64,000 nt of DNA from CAWUIO01 sp963922455. GTDB taxonomy: Bacteria > Bacteroidota > Bacteroidia > Cytophagales > Microscillaceae. How positions within the stretch are numbered: position 1 is the stretch's first letter; each line of letters starts with the position of its first letter. Under the pieces are notes generated by a model that saw nothing but the letters and a program-made list of their open reading frames with translations, ran no database searches and was not told where the DNA came from. The translations under genes were made by a program, and so were the position numbers. The DNA is taken from contig CAWUIO010000009.1 in NCBI GenBank assembly GCA_963922455.1, positions 1-64,000 on the forward strand. Reading direction: 5' to 3'. Positions 55,496 to 62,965 of the stretch are shown in pieces.

Positions 55496-56305
55496 ATGTG
55501 GTTAAATGCTTCTTGCTTACTTGAATTCCAGATACCTGTTCCAACGCCATTTTTATTTATGCTAAGACCAAGAAGTGGTGAACAGCAGTGGATTTCGAGA
55601 GATGAGTGTTTTCTGTCACCCAATGTATCGACTCTTGAGTTTACCGATACATTTGGTAATTTATGTCAGCGCCTTAATGCTCCAGCGGGGCATTTCATAG
55701 TACAAACAAGTGTTTATGCTGAAACTTCTGATTTCTTTAACCAAGGTTTTGGCGCTCCATTTGTAGAAGTTCAGTGTCTACCAACCGGAATTCTTCCCTT
55801 CTTGTATCCAAGTCGTTATTGTGAGTCAGATAAATTTACTGAAATGGCCTCATCAATAGTAATGGGCATAAACCCAGGATATAATCAATGTAGTGCAATA
55901 TCCGATTACATAAGAAATACATTTAATTACTCACCAGGTAGTGGAAACAACTTACTTAGTGCTACAGAAGTGAATCAATCGAGAAACATTGTTTGCAGGG
56001 ATATGGCTCATTTGGGTATTGCTTGTTGCAGGGCATTATCTATACCGTCTCGTATGGTAGTGGGATATCTTGAGGGTCTTAATCCAATGGATTTACATGC
56101 GTGGTTTGAGGCTTATGTTGGAAACAGATGGTATACATTTGATCCTACACAAAGTGATTTGAATGGAGGACGTATTGCTATAGCTTATGGTCGAGACGCA
56201 GCTGATGTCGCTATTTACACACAATTTGGGAGCCCCGTAGAACTTTTAAAGCTGAATGTTGAAGTTCAACGAATGCCTAGTCCTCCGAAGCCAAAATTAT
56301 ACTAA
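55496..56305 (+). CDS. Transglutaminase-like (papain-fold) protein
   Basis: 269 residues. The catalytic triad is intact: C167 in VCRDMAHLG, H201 in DLHAWFEAY, D216 in FDPTQ. The N-terminal 110 residues are the beta-sandwich that precedes this domain in the family. No signal peptide. Such proteins act as proteases or amide-modifying enzymes; partner genes (ATP-grasp, alpha-E, circularly permuted proteasome-like) found elsewhere are missing. Less GC than the core genes and set beside a MITE and broken genes, so possibly recently acquired. Confidence 0.88.
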   Translation: MWLNASCLLEFQIPVPTPFLFMLRPRSGEQQWISRDECFLSPNVSTLEFTDTFGNLCQRLNAPAGHFIVQTSVYAETSDFFNQGFGAPFVEVQCLPTGILPFLYPSRYCESDKFTEMASSIVMGINPGYNQCSAISDYIRNTFNYSPGSGNNLLSATEVNQSRNIVCRDMAHLGIACCRALSIPSRMVVGYLEGLNPMDLHAWFEAYVGNRWYTFDPTQSDLNGGRIAIAYGRDAADVAIYTQFGSPVELLKLNVEVQRMPSPPKPKLY

Positions 56306-56342
56306 ATATCAATGCTATAATTAACAATAAAAATCACAGTAT

Positions 56343-56368
56343 GTAAAATGCATTAAAACGCATTTTAC
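56343..56368. repeat. Perfect inverted repeat, possible weak terminator
   Basis: GTAAAATGC (56343-56351) and GCATTTTAC (56360-56368), 8-nt loop, between the convergent transglutaminase gene and the 82-residue frame. No U-tract follows on the + strand. Confidence 0.5.
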
Positions 56369-56370
56369 GC

Positions 56371-56619
56371 TCAACGGTATTCCCCGATACGGCTCACTAG
56401 TACATCCCGATCAAGTAATTGAAGGATTCCTCTGTCTTCTACCTCAAGCCTTTGGCTGACCAAGGCAATAGCTTCCTTGGCTCTATCTTGGTTTTTAATT
56501 TCTCGGTATATTTTTTCACTGAGGTACTTAAGAAATAGGTCTGGATAATTTAAATTCAGTTCTTCGGCGAGTACCTTAACTTTTTCTTCGGGTAGGCTTT
56601 TCCATGGGCTTATTTTCAA
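56371..56619 (-). CDS. Hypothetical protein, possible gene remnant
   Basis: 82 residues, not recognised. Its composition is protein-like (KSLPEEKVKVLAEELNLNYP, ILQLLDRDVLVSRIGEYR), helical, with no signal or membrane segment. Only a TTG start is available because a stop lies 7 nt upstream, so the 5' end of a longer gene may have been lost. It could be a toxin-antitoxin fragment by context, but no family match is evident. Confidence 0.4.
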   Translation of the reverse strand: MKISPWKSLPEEKVKVLAEELNLNYPDLFLKYLSEKIYREIKNQDRAKEAIALVSQRLEVEDRGILQLLDRDVLVSRIGEYR

Positions 56620-56894
56620 TTCTAGTCACAGAGGACGTACTGGCATAATGTATACGTTTTGCCAAGCTTGTACGGGAGCGTTTTAATGCTATTCTTCTTT
56701 TTTTTTATTTTTTCCAAAGGTTTCTGATTTTGTGAGGTGATTACCCGGATACTGTATCTAATAGATGAAAGAACATGATAATTGAATATATTTTCCCCAC
56801 TTGTAAGCTTCCCAAACATTTGATTTTTCTTTTACTAAAGCCTTTGGTCTGAATTCTTTATATTCACCTCATAAAACTTAATAAACGTAGTCTT

Positions 56895-57305
56895 ATGAAA
56901 AAATTAGTGAGCCTGCTAGCTTTTGGCTTGGCCCTCTGCCTTACTTCCCTAAGCGCTCAAGAAGTGGTTTGTGAAGAGGAGTACTCGCAAAGCCTTTTGA
57001 CCTGGGCCGATTTTAATCCGGAAGAAAAAAAAGAATTGATCCGTGAGCTCCTCAGCACGGGCGACTGCTCCTTTGAAGGCATCAAATTATACGGCAAGGT
57101 TGAGATAGTTACGTCATTCCCGGATATCAAAATCCAGTATGTGGATGCCTTTCCGGATATTCGAGTGCAATTTGTGACGGCTTTCCCGGATGAGTGCGGG
57201 AAATGGCAAAAAGTGACGAGTTTTCCCGACTTCAAAGTGCAAATTGTAGACGCCTTCCCCGATATCAAGGTCAAAATTGTAGACGCTTTTCCAGGAGAAG
57301 AATAA
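56895..57305 (+). CDS. Exported protein with 11-residue FPD repeats
   Basis: 136 residues with a signal peptide (1-21, ending SLSAQ). A short helical domain (about 28-65) is followed by repeats with an invariant FP: FPDIKIQYVDA, FPDIRVQFVTA, FPDECGK..., FPDFKVQIVDA, FPDIKVKIVDA and FPGEE. FP occurs at residues 75, 86, 97, 110, 121 and 132, so the period is 11 with one 2-residue insertion. Alternating hydrophobic residues (VQIV, VKIV) suggest a short beta-solenoid or amyloid-like stack. No known family recognised. Confidence 0.8.
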   Translation: MKKLVSLLAFGLALCLTSLSAQEVVCEEEYSQSLLTWADFNPEEKKELIRELLSTGDCSFEGIKLYGKVEIVTSFPDIKIQYVDAFPDIRVQFVTAFPDECGKWQKVTSFPDFKVQIVDAFPDIKVKIVDAFPGEE

Positions 57306-57332
57306 GCCTGCCCCCCCCTTACTCCTTTAAGT

Positions 57333-57369
57333 AAAAAAGAAGACTTTCCTAGCTGGGAAGGTCTTTTTT
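57333..57369 (+). terminator. Terminator after the FPD-repeat gene
   Basis: Hairpin AGACTTTCC / GGGAAGGTCT followed by TTTTTT, 28 nt after the stop. Confidence 0.88.
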
Positions 57370-57435
57370 ATGCCTCCTTGCCATCTCGATAGGCGGAATA
57401 CTAGCAAAGTGCCAGGAAATGTTTTAAGGTAATCC

Positions 57436-57569
57436 GGCTTAGGGATGGAGCGGCCTGTTTGAGCTCGTGGGGGCCCAGCGGGGAAAGGCAGCGAGTAGCG
57501 AGAGCCCGGCCCGCGCCCGGCACTTCAGGTTCCAGCTTGACGTTACACAAATAGGCGCGGGCAAGCCCC
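57436..57569 (-). repeat. Dispersed structured repeat, copy 11
   Basis: GGCTT/AAGCC closing stem and a GCCCGCGCC/GGCGCGGGC internal stem (one extra pair relative to other copies). It lies 31 nt before the JAMM gene start. Confidence 0.9.
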
Positions 57570-57600
57570 AAAAATCATTGCCCAGAAGTGTTTTCTTGCC

Positions 57601-58038
57601 ATGCATGTTAGTCCACTCCACTCAAAAATAAAAATCAAGGCTAAGGTCTTAGATTTTATTCTAAAACACGCCGAAATCACCTCTCCCCAAGAGTGTTGTG
57701 GCTTTTTATACGGGCAAGTCGGGGAAATTCGGTCAGTTCAATTAGCCCGGGCGGTACCCAATAGCCACCCTGGGGACAAAAAGGTACGTTTTACCGTTCA
57801 TCCTAAAGATTATATACAAGCCGAACGATTTGCCTCTGCCAGTGGGATGGCCCTCCTAGGTGTTTACCATTCCCACCCCAGGCATCCGGCGGTGCCTTCA
57901 GAGGAGGATCTAAAGTTTGCCCATTGGGGTTTTTCGTATATTATCGTCTCCTTGCAAGAGGGGATATCCGACCGGATACGGTCTTGGTTCTTGAATTCTG
58001 ATGACGTTTTTGAAGAAGCATGTATCCTGAAAATCTAA
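57601..58038 (+). CDS. JAMM/MPN+ metalloprotease (Mov34 family)
   Basis: 145 residues with the complete zinc-protease motif: E31, then HSHP with H90 and H92, S100 and D103 (GVYHSHPRHPAVPSEED). Stand-alone bacterial JAMM proteins cut after the GG of ubiquitin-like sulfur carriers, either to mature them or to release an amino acid made on them (the Mec/CysO case). Genes for a ThiS-like carrier and an E1-rhodanese follow within 30 nt each, so the carrier encoded next door is the probable substrate. Confidence 0.93.
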   Translation: MHVSPLHSKIKIKAKVLDFILKHAEITSPQECCGFLYGQVGEIRSVQLARAVPNSHPGDKKVRFTVHPKDYIQAERFASASGMALLGVYHSHPRHPAVPSEEDLKFAHWGFSYIIVSLQEGISDRIRSWFLNSDDVFEEACILKI

Positions 58039-58063
58039 GGATGCGGCTCAAGTATTTTTTGCT

Positions 58064-58342
58064 ATGGCCAACATATTAATTCCTAGCCCTTTCCGACAAT
58101 TTACCCAAAACCAAGCTTACTTTGAGAGCTCCGAAACGAGTATTCAAACTGCATTGGAAGCGCTTGCCCAGGCTTTTCCAGACCTGAGGCAGCAAATTTT
58201 GGATGAAAAGGGCCACTTACAAAAATATATTACCGTTTTTGTGGGAGAAGAAGATATCCAATCTTTACAAGGAAATGAGACTCCCCTGGACGTACACTCC
58301 GAAGTAAGCATTATGCCTCCGCTTAGGGGGGGTGCCTACTAA
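58064..58342 (+). CDS. ThiS/MoaD-like sulfur carrier with a C-terminal GGAY
   Basis: 92-residue beta-grasp protein (N-terminal strand NILIPSPFRQFT, late VSIMPPLRGGAY). Active carriers end in Gly-Gly, which the E1 enzyme adenylates and thiolates. Here two residues, Ala-Tyr, follow the diglycine (G89-G90), so it must be trimmed before it can be activated. The JAMM protease encoded 25 nt upstream is the obvious candidate, as in the QbsE/HcyS-type systems. No moaE or thiG gene is nearby, arguing for cysteine/homocysteine or a specialised thiolation route. Confidence 0.9.
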   Translation: MANILIPSPFRQFTQNQAYFESSETSIQTALEALAQAFPDLRQQILDEKGHLQKYITVFVGEEDIQSLQGNETPLDVHSEVSIMPPLRGGAY

Positions 58343-58368
58343 TACCTAATTATTATTGCCAAGGATTT

Positions 58369-59535
58369 ATGGATACGATACAATTTTCAAAAGCCGAACT
58401 GGAGCGCTATAGCCGTCACCTTATTTTACCAGACTTTACGATCACTGGTCAAAGAAAATTAAAAGCCGCCAAAGTGCTGGTGGTAGGTTCGGGAGGACTG
58501 GGCAGCCCTCTGCTTTTGTACTTGACTGCCGCTGGCGTGGGTACCCTCGGGATTGTGGACTTTGACGTGGTAGATGATTCTAATTTACAGCGCCAGGTTT
58601 TATTTTCGGTAGAGGATGTGGGCCAGCCCAAAGTAGAAGCGGCCAAAAAGCGTTTGCAGGCACTCAACCCGCATATTACCATACATACGTACCCGGTACC
58701 CCTTAGCTCGGACAATGCCATGGAACTCATCCAAGACTATGACGTAGTGGCCGACGGAACGGATAACTTTCCCACTCGTTATTTGGTTAATGATGCCTGT
58801 GTCTTATTAGGCAAGCCCAATGTCTACGCCTCCATTTTTCGCTACGAAGGCCAGGCTTCTGTATTCAATTATCGAAATGCTGAGGGAGTGCTGGGACCTA
58901 ATTATCGAGATTTGTACCCCAGTCCGCCCCCGCCCGATATGGTGCCCAATTGCGCCGAAGGAGGAGTAATTGGCGTATTACCCGGCATGTTGGGAACCAT
59001 CCAAGCCAATGAAGTTATAAAAGTAATTACGGGAGTGGGCGAGCCGCTGTCGGGGCGTCTTTTTGTCTTTGATGCCGCCAGCTTTGAGACCCGGGTCTTG
59101 AAAATCCGGCGCAACGAAAAAAACCCCCTGAATGGCAAAAATCCGAGCCAACATGAATTGATCGACTATGATCAGTTTTGTGGACTTCCTCATGAGAAAG
59201 AAATAATCGATACTGATATGAAATCAATTACTGTAAGCGAGCTCAAGAAGTACCAGGACGAAGGCACAGCCTACCAATTAATCGATGTGCGGGAGCCCTA
59301 CGAATACGAAATTGTCCACATAAACGGGGAGCTCATTCCTATGGGCGAGATTGCCGACCAGGTTGACAAAATTGCCCGAGACAAGCCCGTGATCATGCAA
59401 TGCCGCAGTGGCCGACGCAGTGCCGATGTCATTCGTATGCTGGAAGAAAAGCACGGTTTTGACAATCTTTACAACCTCGAGGGCGGGATTTTGGCCTGGG
59501 CTAAGGAGATTGACCCCAGCAAGCCTCAATACTAA
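58369..59535 (+). CDS. E1-like adenylyltransferase fused to rhodanese (MoeZ-type)
   Basis: 388 residues. ThiF/MoeB domain (about 8-250): ATP loop VVGSGGLGSPLLLYLTAAG, the DFDVVDDSNLQRQ motif, and NCAEGGVIGVLPGMLG. Rhodanese domain (about 285-385) with active-site C345 in QCRSGRRSA. It adenylates the carrier C-terminus and transfers sulfur from the rhodanese persulfide. The two CxxC zinc pairs of E. coli MoeB are absent, as in some MoeZ relatives. Third gene of the JAMM-carrier-E1 unit. Confidence 0.94.
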   Translation: MDTIQFSKAELERYSRHLILPDFTITGQRKLKAAKVLVVGSGGLGSPLLLYLTAAGVGTLGIVDFDVVDDSNLQRQVLFSVEDVGQPKVEAAKKRLQALNPHITIHTYPVPLSSDNAMELIQDYDVVADGTDNFPTRYLVNDACVLLGKPNVYASIFRYEGQASVFNYRNAEGVLGPNYRDLYPSPPPPDMVPNCAEGGVIGVLPGMLGTIQANEVIKVITGVGEPLSGRLFVFDAASFETRVLKIRRNEKNPLNGKNPSQHELIDYDQFCGLPHEKEIIDTDMKSITVSELKKYQDEGTAYQLIDVREPYEYEIVHINGELIPMGEIADQVDKIARDKPVIMQCRSGRRSADVIRMLEEKHGFDNLYNLEGGILAWAKEIDPSKPQY

Positions 59536-59691
59536 AAATGTCCTCAATCTTTTGGGTTGGGGCCAAAAGTTCCATTTTTTTTACCCAAAAGCAATCTTTT
59601 TTGTTTTTTCAGGGTTATAGGGAGGGTGCCATGTTGGATATTCTGACTTTTTTTATTAATTTGCCCGGCCAACCCTAAGCTGCAAGCAAAG

Positions 59692-60564
59692 ATGGTATTG
59701 AGCAATCAGGAAATCCTCAGCAAGATCTCTTATGAGCAACTGGTTGAGCATGCCGACTTTCGCAATGTGAAAAATTGCAGCTACACCATGCGGATCGGTG
59801 AGATTTATGAGCCGGAAAGTGGTTGCCAAATTGATCTGGATCAGGTAATCAGCGACGAGAACCAGGTCTCCAAAAAACGATTAAACTATATCATACGACC
59901 CGCCGAAATTTTGGTTATCAAAACTTTGGAGCGGGTTCATATCCCCCTGGATCTTTGTGCCTCCTACACGGCACTACACAGCTTGGCCAGTCAAGGGCTG
60001 CAATTGATCAACTCTAGTATGATTGAGCCGGGCTACACGGGTAACTTAAGTTGTTTTATCGTCAACTTTTCCAACGAGGAAGTCAGTTTTGATAAAAACA
60101 ACGACATTGTCAAAATAGTATTCTATAAACTTAGTTCGGAACCTGTCACTACCGAATTTCACTCCCAACTGCGGGAAACGATTGAGGATGTGAAGTATAG
60201 CAACTTCATCTCCCGACGGGCTATCAAGTTTAACCGAACTTTTTTAGATATAAAAAGTGTTGAAGAACGGGCCGCCGAAAGAGCATTCCAATCCATACAG
60301 AAAGGAATTCGCTTTGGTGGCATTGTGGTAGCCCTCTTATTATTTTGGGCCACCCTTGAGCCCATTTTTAATAAATGGATCTATAATAGCTCATTTGAGG
60401 AAAATGTAGTCAACAAAGGGGTGCTCTTAGATAAGATCAACCACCTACAATTTGAAAACATGGAACTCAAGCAACAACTCAACACACTCAAATTAGAGCG
60501 GACTTCCCTGGATTCTATCCTAGGAGGTATCCGTATTCAACTGGATTCTTTAAAAACAAGATAA
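59692..60564 (+). CDS. Membrane-anchored dCTP-deaminase/dUTPase-fold protein, catalytic Glu missing
   Basis: 290 residues. Residues 1-150 match the dCTP deaminase fold (RPAEILVIKTLERVHIP, LASQGLQLINSSMIEPGYTG). In deaminases the segment after PGWxG reads xIxLEF, with the glutamate that activates water; here it reads NLSCFI, so that residue is Phe, and the usual Arg of the SSxxR loop is also not seen. A transmembrane helix (about 206-228) and a C-terminal coiled coil (240-290) follow, which are not part of normal deaminases. Probably a nucleotide-sensing or scaffold protein rather than an active deaminase. 8 nt before the methyltransferase gene. Confidence 0.8.
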   Translation: MVLSNQEILSKISYEQLVEHADFRNVKNCSYTMRIGEIYEPESGCQIDLDQVISDENQVSKKRLNYIIRPAEILVIKTLERVHIPLDLCASYTALHSLASQGLQLINSSMIEPGYTGNLSCFIVNFSNEEVSFDKNNDIVKIVFYKLSSEPVTTEFHSQLRETIEDVKYSNFISRRAIKFNRTFLDIKSVEERAAERAFQSIQKGIRFGGIVVALLLFWATLEPIFNKWIYNSSFEENVVNKGVLLDKINHLQFENMELKQQLNTLKLERTSLDSILGGIRIQLDSLKTR

Positions 60565-60572
60565 GCAGGGTT

Positions 60573-61265
60573 ATGTACGACGTAGAAATTGATTTAAGCC
60601 CCGAACCGGCATACAATCTAGTATCCCCATATTACGACGACCGCCATTGGGCCTCGTTTTGGTTTGAAAATGAAATGCCTTTGCTAGCCAATTGGCTGGG
60701 TTCTGGCGACCGCTTCCTAGATGCCGGCTGCGGTACTTGCCCCTATTTTTCTCAAGTAGAAGGTTATTTTCACGAATACTATGGCCTCGATCTCAGCCGG
60801 GGTATGTTGGAAATTGCCCAAATGAAATACCAAAGCCACCCCCATTACGCTAAAATGGAACTTACCGTGGCCGACCTGGATTGTATCCCCTATCCAGACA
60901 ATTACTTTGATGTGGTCTTGTGCACCCGCGTACTGAGCCACATGGACGACCCGGAGAGAGCATTTGCTGAGTTTTACCGCGTCCTCAAACCAGGAGGGCG
61001 ATGTTTTATCACCGATATTCACCCCCACCACGACTACGAAAAAACTGGCTTCCGAATTCCTGATTTGAAAGTCTATGTAGATACGGTAAAGCACCCCATT
61101 AGCAAACTGGTGCATAACCTAGAGCACAAGCACTTTCAAATGGATCACGTGACGGAAGCCCGCTTAGAAGATTTACATAACTCCACCGAGCATCCGCTTT
61201 ATCAGGAGTTTGCCGAGCACCCAGATCAGGAAATTTTTTATTGTATTACTGCCCAAAAGGCCTAA
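60573..61265 (+). CDS. Class I SAM-dependent methyltransferase
   Basis: 230 residues, Methyltransf_11 type: FLDAGCGTCPYFSQVEGYF (motif I), YYGLDLSRGMLEIA, DNYFDVVLCTRVLSHMDDPE, RVLKPGGRCFITDIHP. Substrate unknown. It lies between the deaminase-fold gene and the thymidylate-kinase-like gene, all with short gaps, so probably one transcript. Confidence 0.9.
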   Translation: MYDVEIDLSPEPAYNLVSPYYDDRHWASFWFENEMPLLANWLGSGDRFLDAGCGTCPYFSQVEGYFHEYYGLDLSRGMLEIAQMKYQSHPHYAKMELTVADLDCIPYPDNYFDVVLCTRVLSHMDDPERAFAEFYRVLKPGGRCFITDIHPHHDYEKTGFRIPDLKVYVDTVKHPISKLVHNLEHKHFQMDHVTEARLEDLHNSTEHPLYQEFAEHPDQEIFYCITAQKA

Positions 61266-61280
61266 ACCTTTAGCTCCTTT

Positions 61281-61949
61281 ATGGAAGATCAGCCCCAAAA
61301 TATCTTGATTATCTTGGAAGGCCCTTCCGGCACCGGTAAAACCACCATTCAGGAAGCCCTGCATACGAATCTACGTAATCAGGGCCTGGAGGTGGATATG
61401 CTTCCTGAGTTTTCCCATTCACCTTTGGGGCAAAAACTTCGCAATGAATCCATTTTTGGGGTTCCTCTCCCTCCTTATCTGCTTGAGCTGAGCGGCGCAT
61501 TTGCCTATCTTTCCGACAAGCTCTTCCTCCTAGAAGAAGCCGCCCAGGCCGAAAATCGTATATGTATTATGGATCGCTTTATCATTTCCCAAGCGATTTT
61601 AGGTAGTTATTTTACCGAAGATTTGGCCTCTAAGCAACTCTTATTCAATCTCATCCGCGAGATATACTATCTTATTCAGACTAAATTTTCCCCCAAAAGC
61701 CGCCTGTTCATTTTGGAAGCGCCTTCAGAGGTGATCACCGCGCGCTTGGAAAAACGCCTACAAAGAACGCTCCGTGCCGAGGAAAAGGCCTTTATCCAAG
61801 AAAATAAAGAAGCCTATCGTCAGTTTCCTTACTCCGATTTTGAGTGGCCCACCTTTTTCTGCGATAGTGTAGACAATAGCCAAGCTACCGTCCAGGAAAT
61901 TTTGAATCATCTAGATGGGGTACCCGTCCCGCTCAAAATGGATCATTAA
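61281..61949 (+). CDS. Thymidylate-kinase-like nucleotide kinase
   Basis: 222 residues with the P-loop EGPSGTGKTTIQEAL and the DRFIISQAILGSYF segment in the place of the DR(Y/F)xxS motif of dTMP kinases. It is divergent from bacterial Tmk and lacks its usual LID arginine pattern, so it may phosphorylate another nucleoside or nucleotide. Last gene of the + strand run. Confidence 0.78.
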   Translation: MEDQPQNILIILEGPSGTGKTTIQEALHTNLRNQGLEVDMLPEFSHSPLGQKLRNESIFGVPLPPYLLELSGAFAYLSDKLFLLEEAAQAENRICIMDRFIISQAILGSYFTEDLASKQLLFNLIREIYYLIQTKFSPKSRLFILEAPSEVITARLEKRLQRTLRAEEKAFIQENKEAYRQFPYSDFEWPTFFCDSVDNSQATVQEILNHLDGVPVPLKMDH

Positions 61950-61963
61950 TTTTTAGAGTTATT

Positions 61964-62093
61964 GGGGCTTCCCCGCGCTATGAATAGACCTTATTTCTAG
62001 CTCATAGGCTGCGGCGCGGGTCGGGCTCTCACTACTCGCTGCCTCTCCCGCAAGCCCCCACGAGCTCAAACATGCCGTTCCATCCCTAAGCCA
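61964..62093 (+). repeat. Dispersed structured repeat, copy 12
   Basis: GGCTT/AAGCC closing stem, CCCGCGC/GCGCGGG internal stem. The conserved block has a few substitutions (CATGCCGTTCCAT for CAGGCCGCTCTAT). It lies between convergent genes; the rest of this 302-nt gap is empty. Confidence 0.88.
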
Positions 62094-62251
62094 AAATCAA
62101 GAAGAGAAAGAACAGATGTCCAGGTTACCAAATACTACTCGCTAGCGCTTGCTCCCCCAGATAGTCTTGCCAGGTACTTTTGGCCAAAGTTCAATAAACT
62201 CTCAGCCGGAGCTTGTGAAAAGCACCATGGCCTACCAAAGGAGGCTTAACC

Positions 62252-62965
62252 TCAATCCCGCTTCAACAGCCTTTGATTTAGAATTTGCTCCATTACCTCT
62301 GCCTTGCTGTGCTTCGAGATGGGTAATTTATGCCCTTTGACCAGTACTTGATTCCCCTCTATGGCCTCAATATGCGCCAGGGCCACCAAAAAAGACTGAT
62401 GTATTTGGACAAAGCTTTCCTCTGGAATTTGACTGCGGACTGATTTTAAAGTGTAATGGGCCACGTATTGCTGGCTGGCAGTATTGACCAAGACATAATT
62501 TTGCCGGCTCTCGATCCAAAGGATTTCCTTCAAAAAAATTTTTTCCAGACGAGATTTACACTTTAAAAAAATATAATCGGACTTTGCGGGGGGCTCCGGA
62601 AAGCGAGCCTGTAAATAGTCTGACGCTTTTTGTACCGATTTGTAAAATCGCTCAAAGGAAATGGGTTTCAAAAGATAGTCTAAGACATTCAACTCATAAC
62701 TCTCCAGGGCATAATCGGGATAGGCCGTGGTTAAAATCACCGCCGGTGCCCGGGGGTGCAATCTTAAAAACTCAATCCCACTCAACTCGGGCATATGGAT
62801 GTCTAAAAAAATGAGATCTGCCGTATCATTTTTTAAGTAGGCATCCAATTCTAAGGCATCCTGGCAGGTTTGGACCAATTCGAGATAGGAAATGCGAGAC
62901 ACGTACTCTTTTAAGCCACGGATGGCAAAATCCTCATCATCCGTGATGATACACGAGATTTTCAT
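62252..62965 (-). CDS. LytTR-family response regulator
   Basis: 237 residues. Receiver domain (1-120) with acidic pocket D9/D10, phosphoacceptor D55 in LIFLDIHMP, and a conserved Lys in YLLKPISFERF. LytTR DNA-binding domain (about 135-235), with FLKCKSRLEKIFLKEILWIES and ESFVQIHQSFLVAL. It is co-transcribed with, and overlaps by 29 nt, the histidine kinase gene upstream, its cognate sensor. Confidence 0.94.
   Translation of the reverse strand: MKISCIITDDEDFAIRGLKEYVSRISYLELVQTCQDALELDAYLKNDTADLIFLDIHMPELSGIEFLRLHPRAPAVILTTAYPDYALESYELNVLDYLLKPISFERFYKSVQKASDYLQARFPEPPAKSDYIFLKCKSRLEKIFLKEILWIESRQNYVLVNTASQQYVAHYTLKSVRSQIPEESFVQIHQSFLVALAHIEAIEGNQVLVKGHKLPISKHSKAEVMEQILNQRLLKRD

Noticed and set aside
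57105..57300. Tandem short repeats that might look like a CRISPR array
   Set aside because: They are in frame, 33 nt apart, within a coding sequence, and encode the 11-residue FPD repeat.
62149..62340. 63-residue frame after repeat copy 12
   Set aside because: Overlaps the LytTR gene end on the other strand and shows no protein features.
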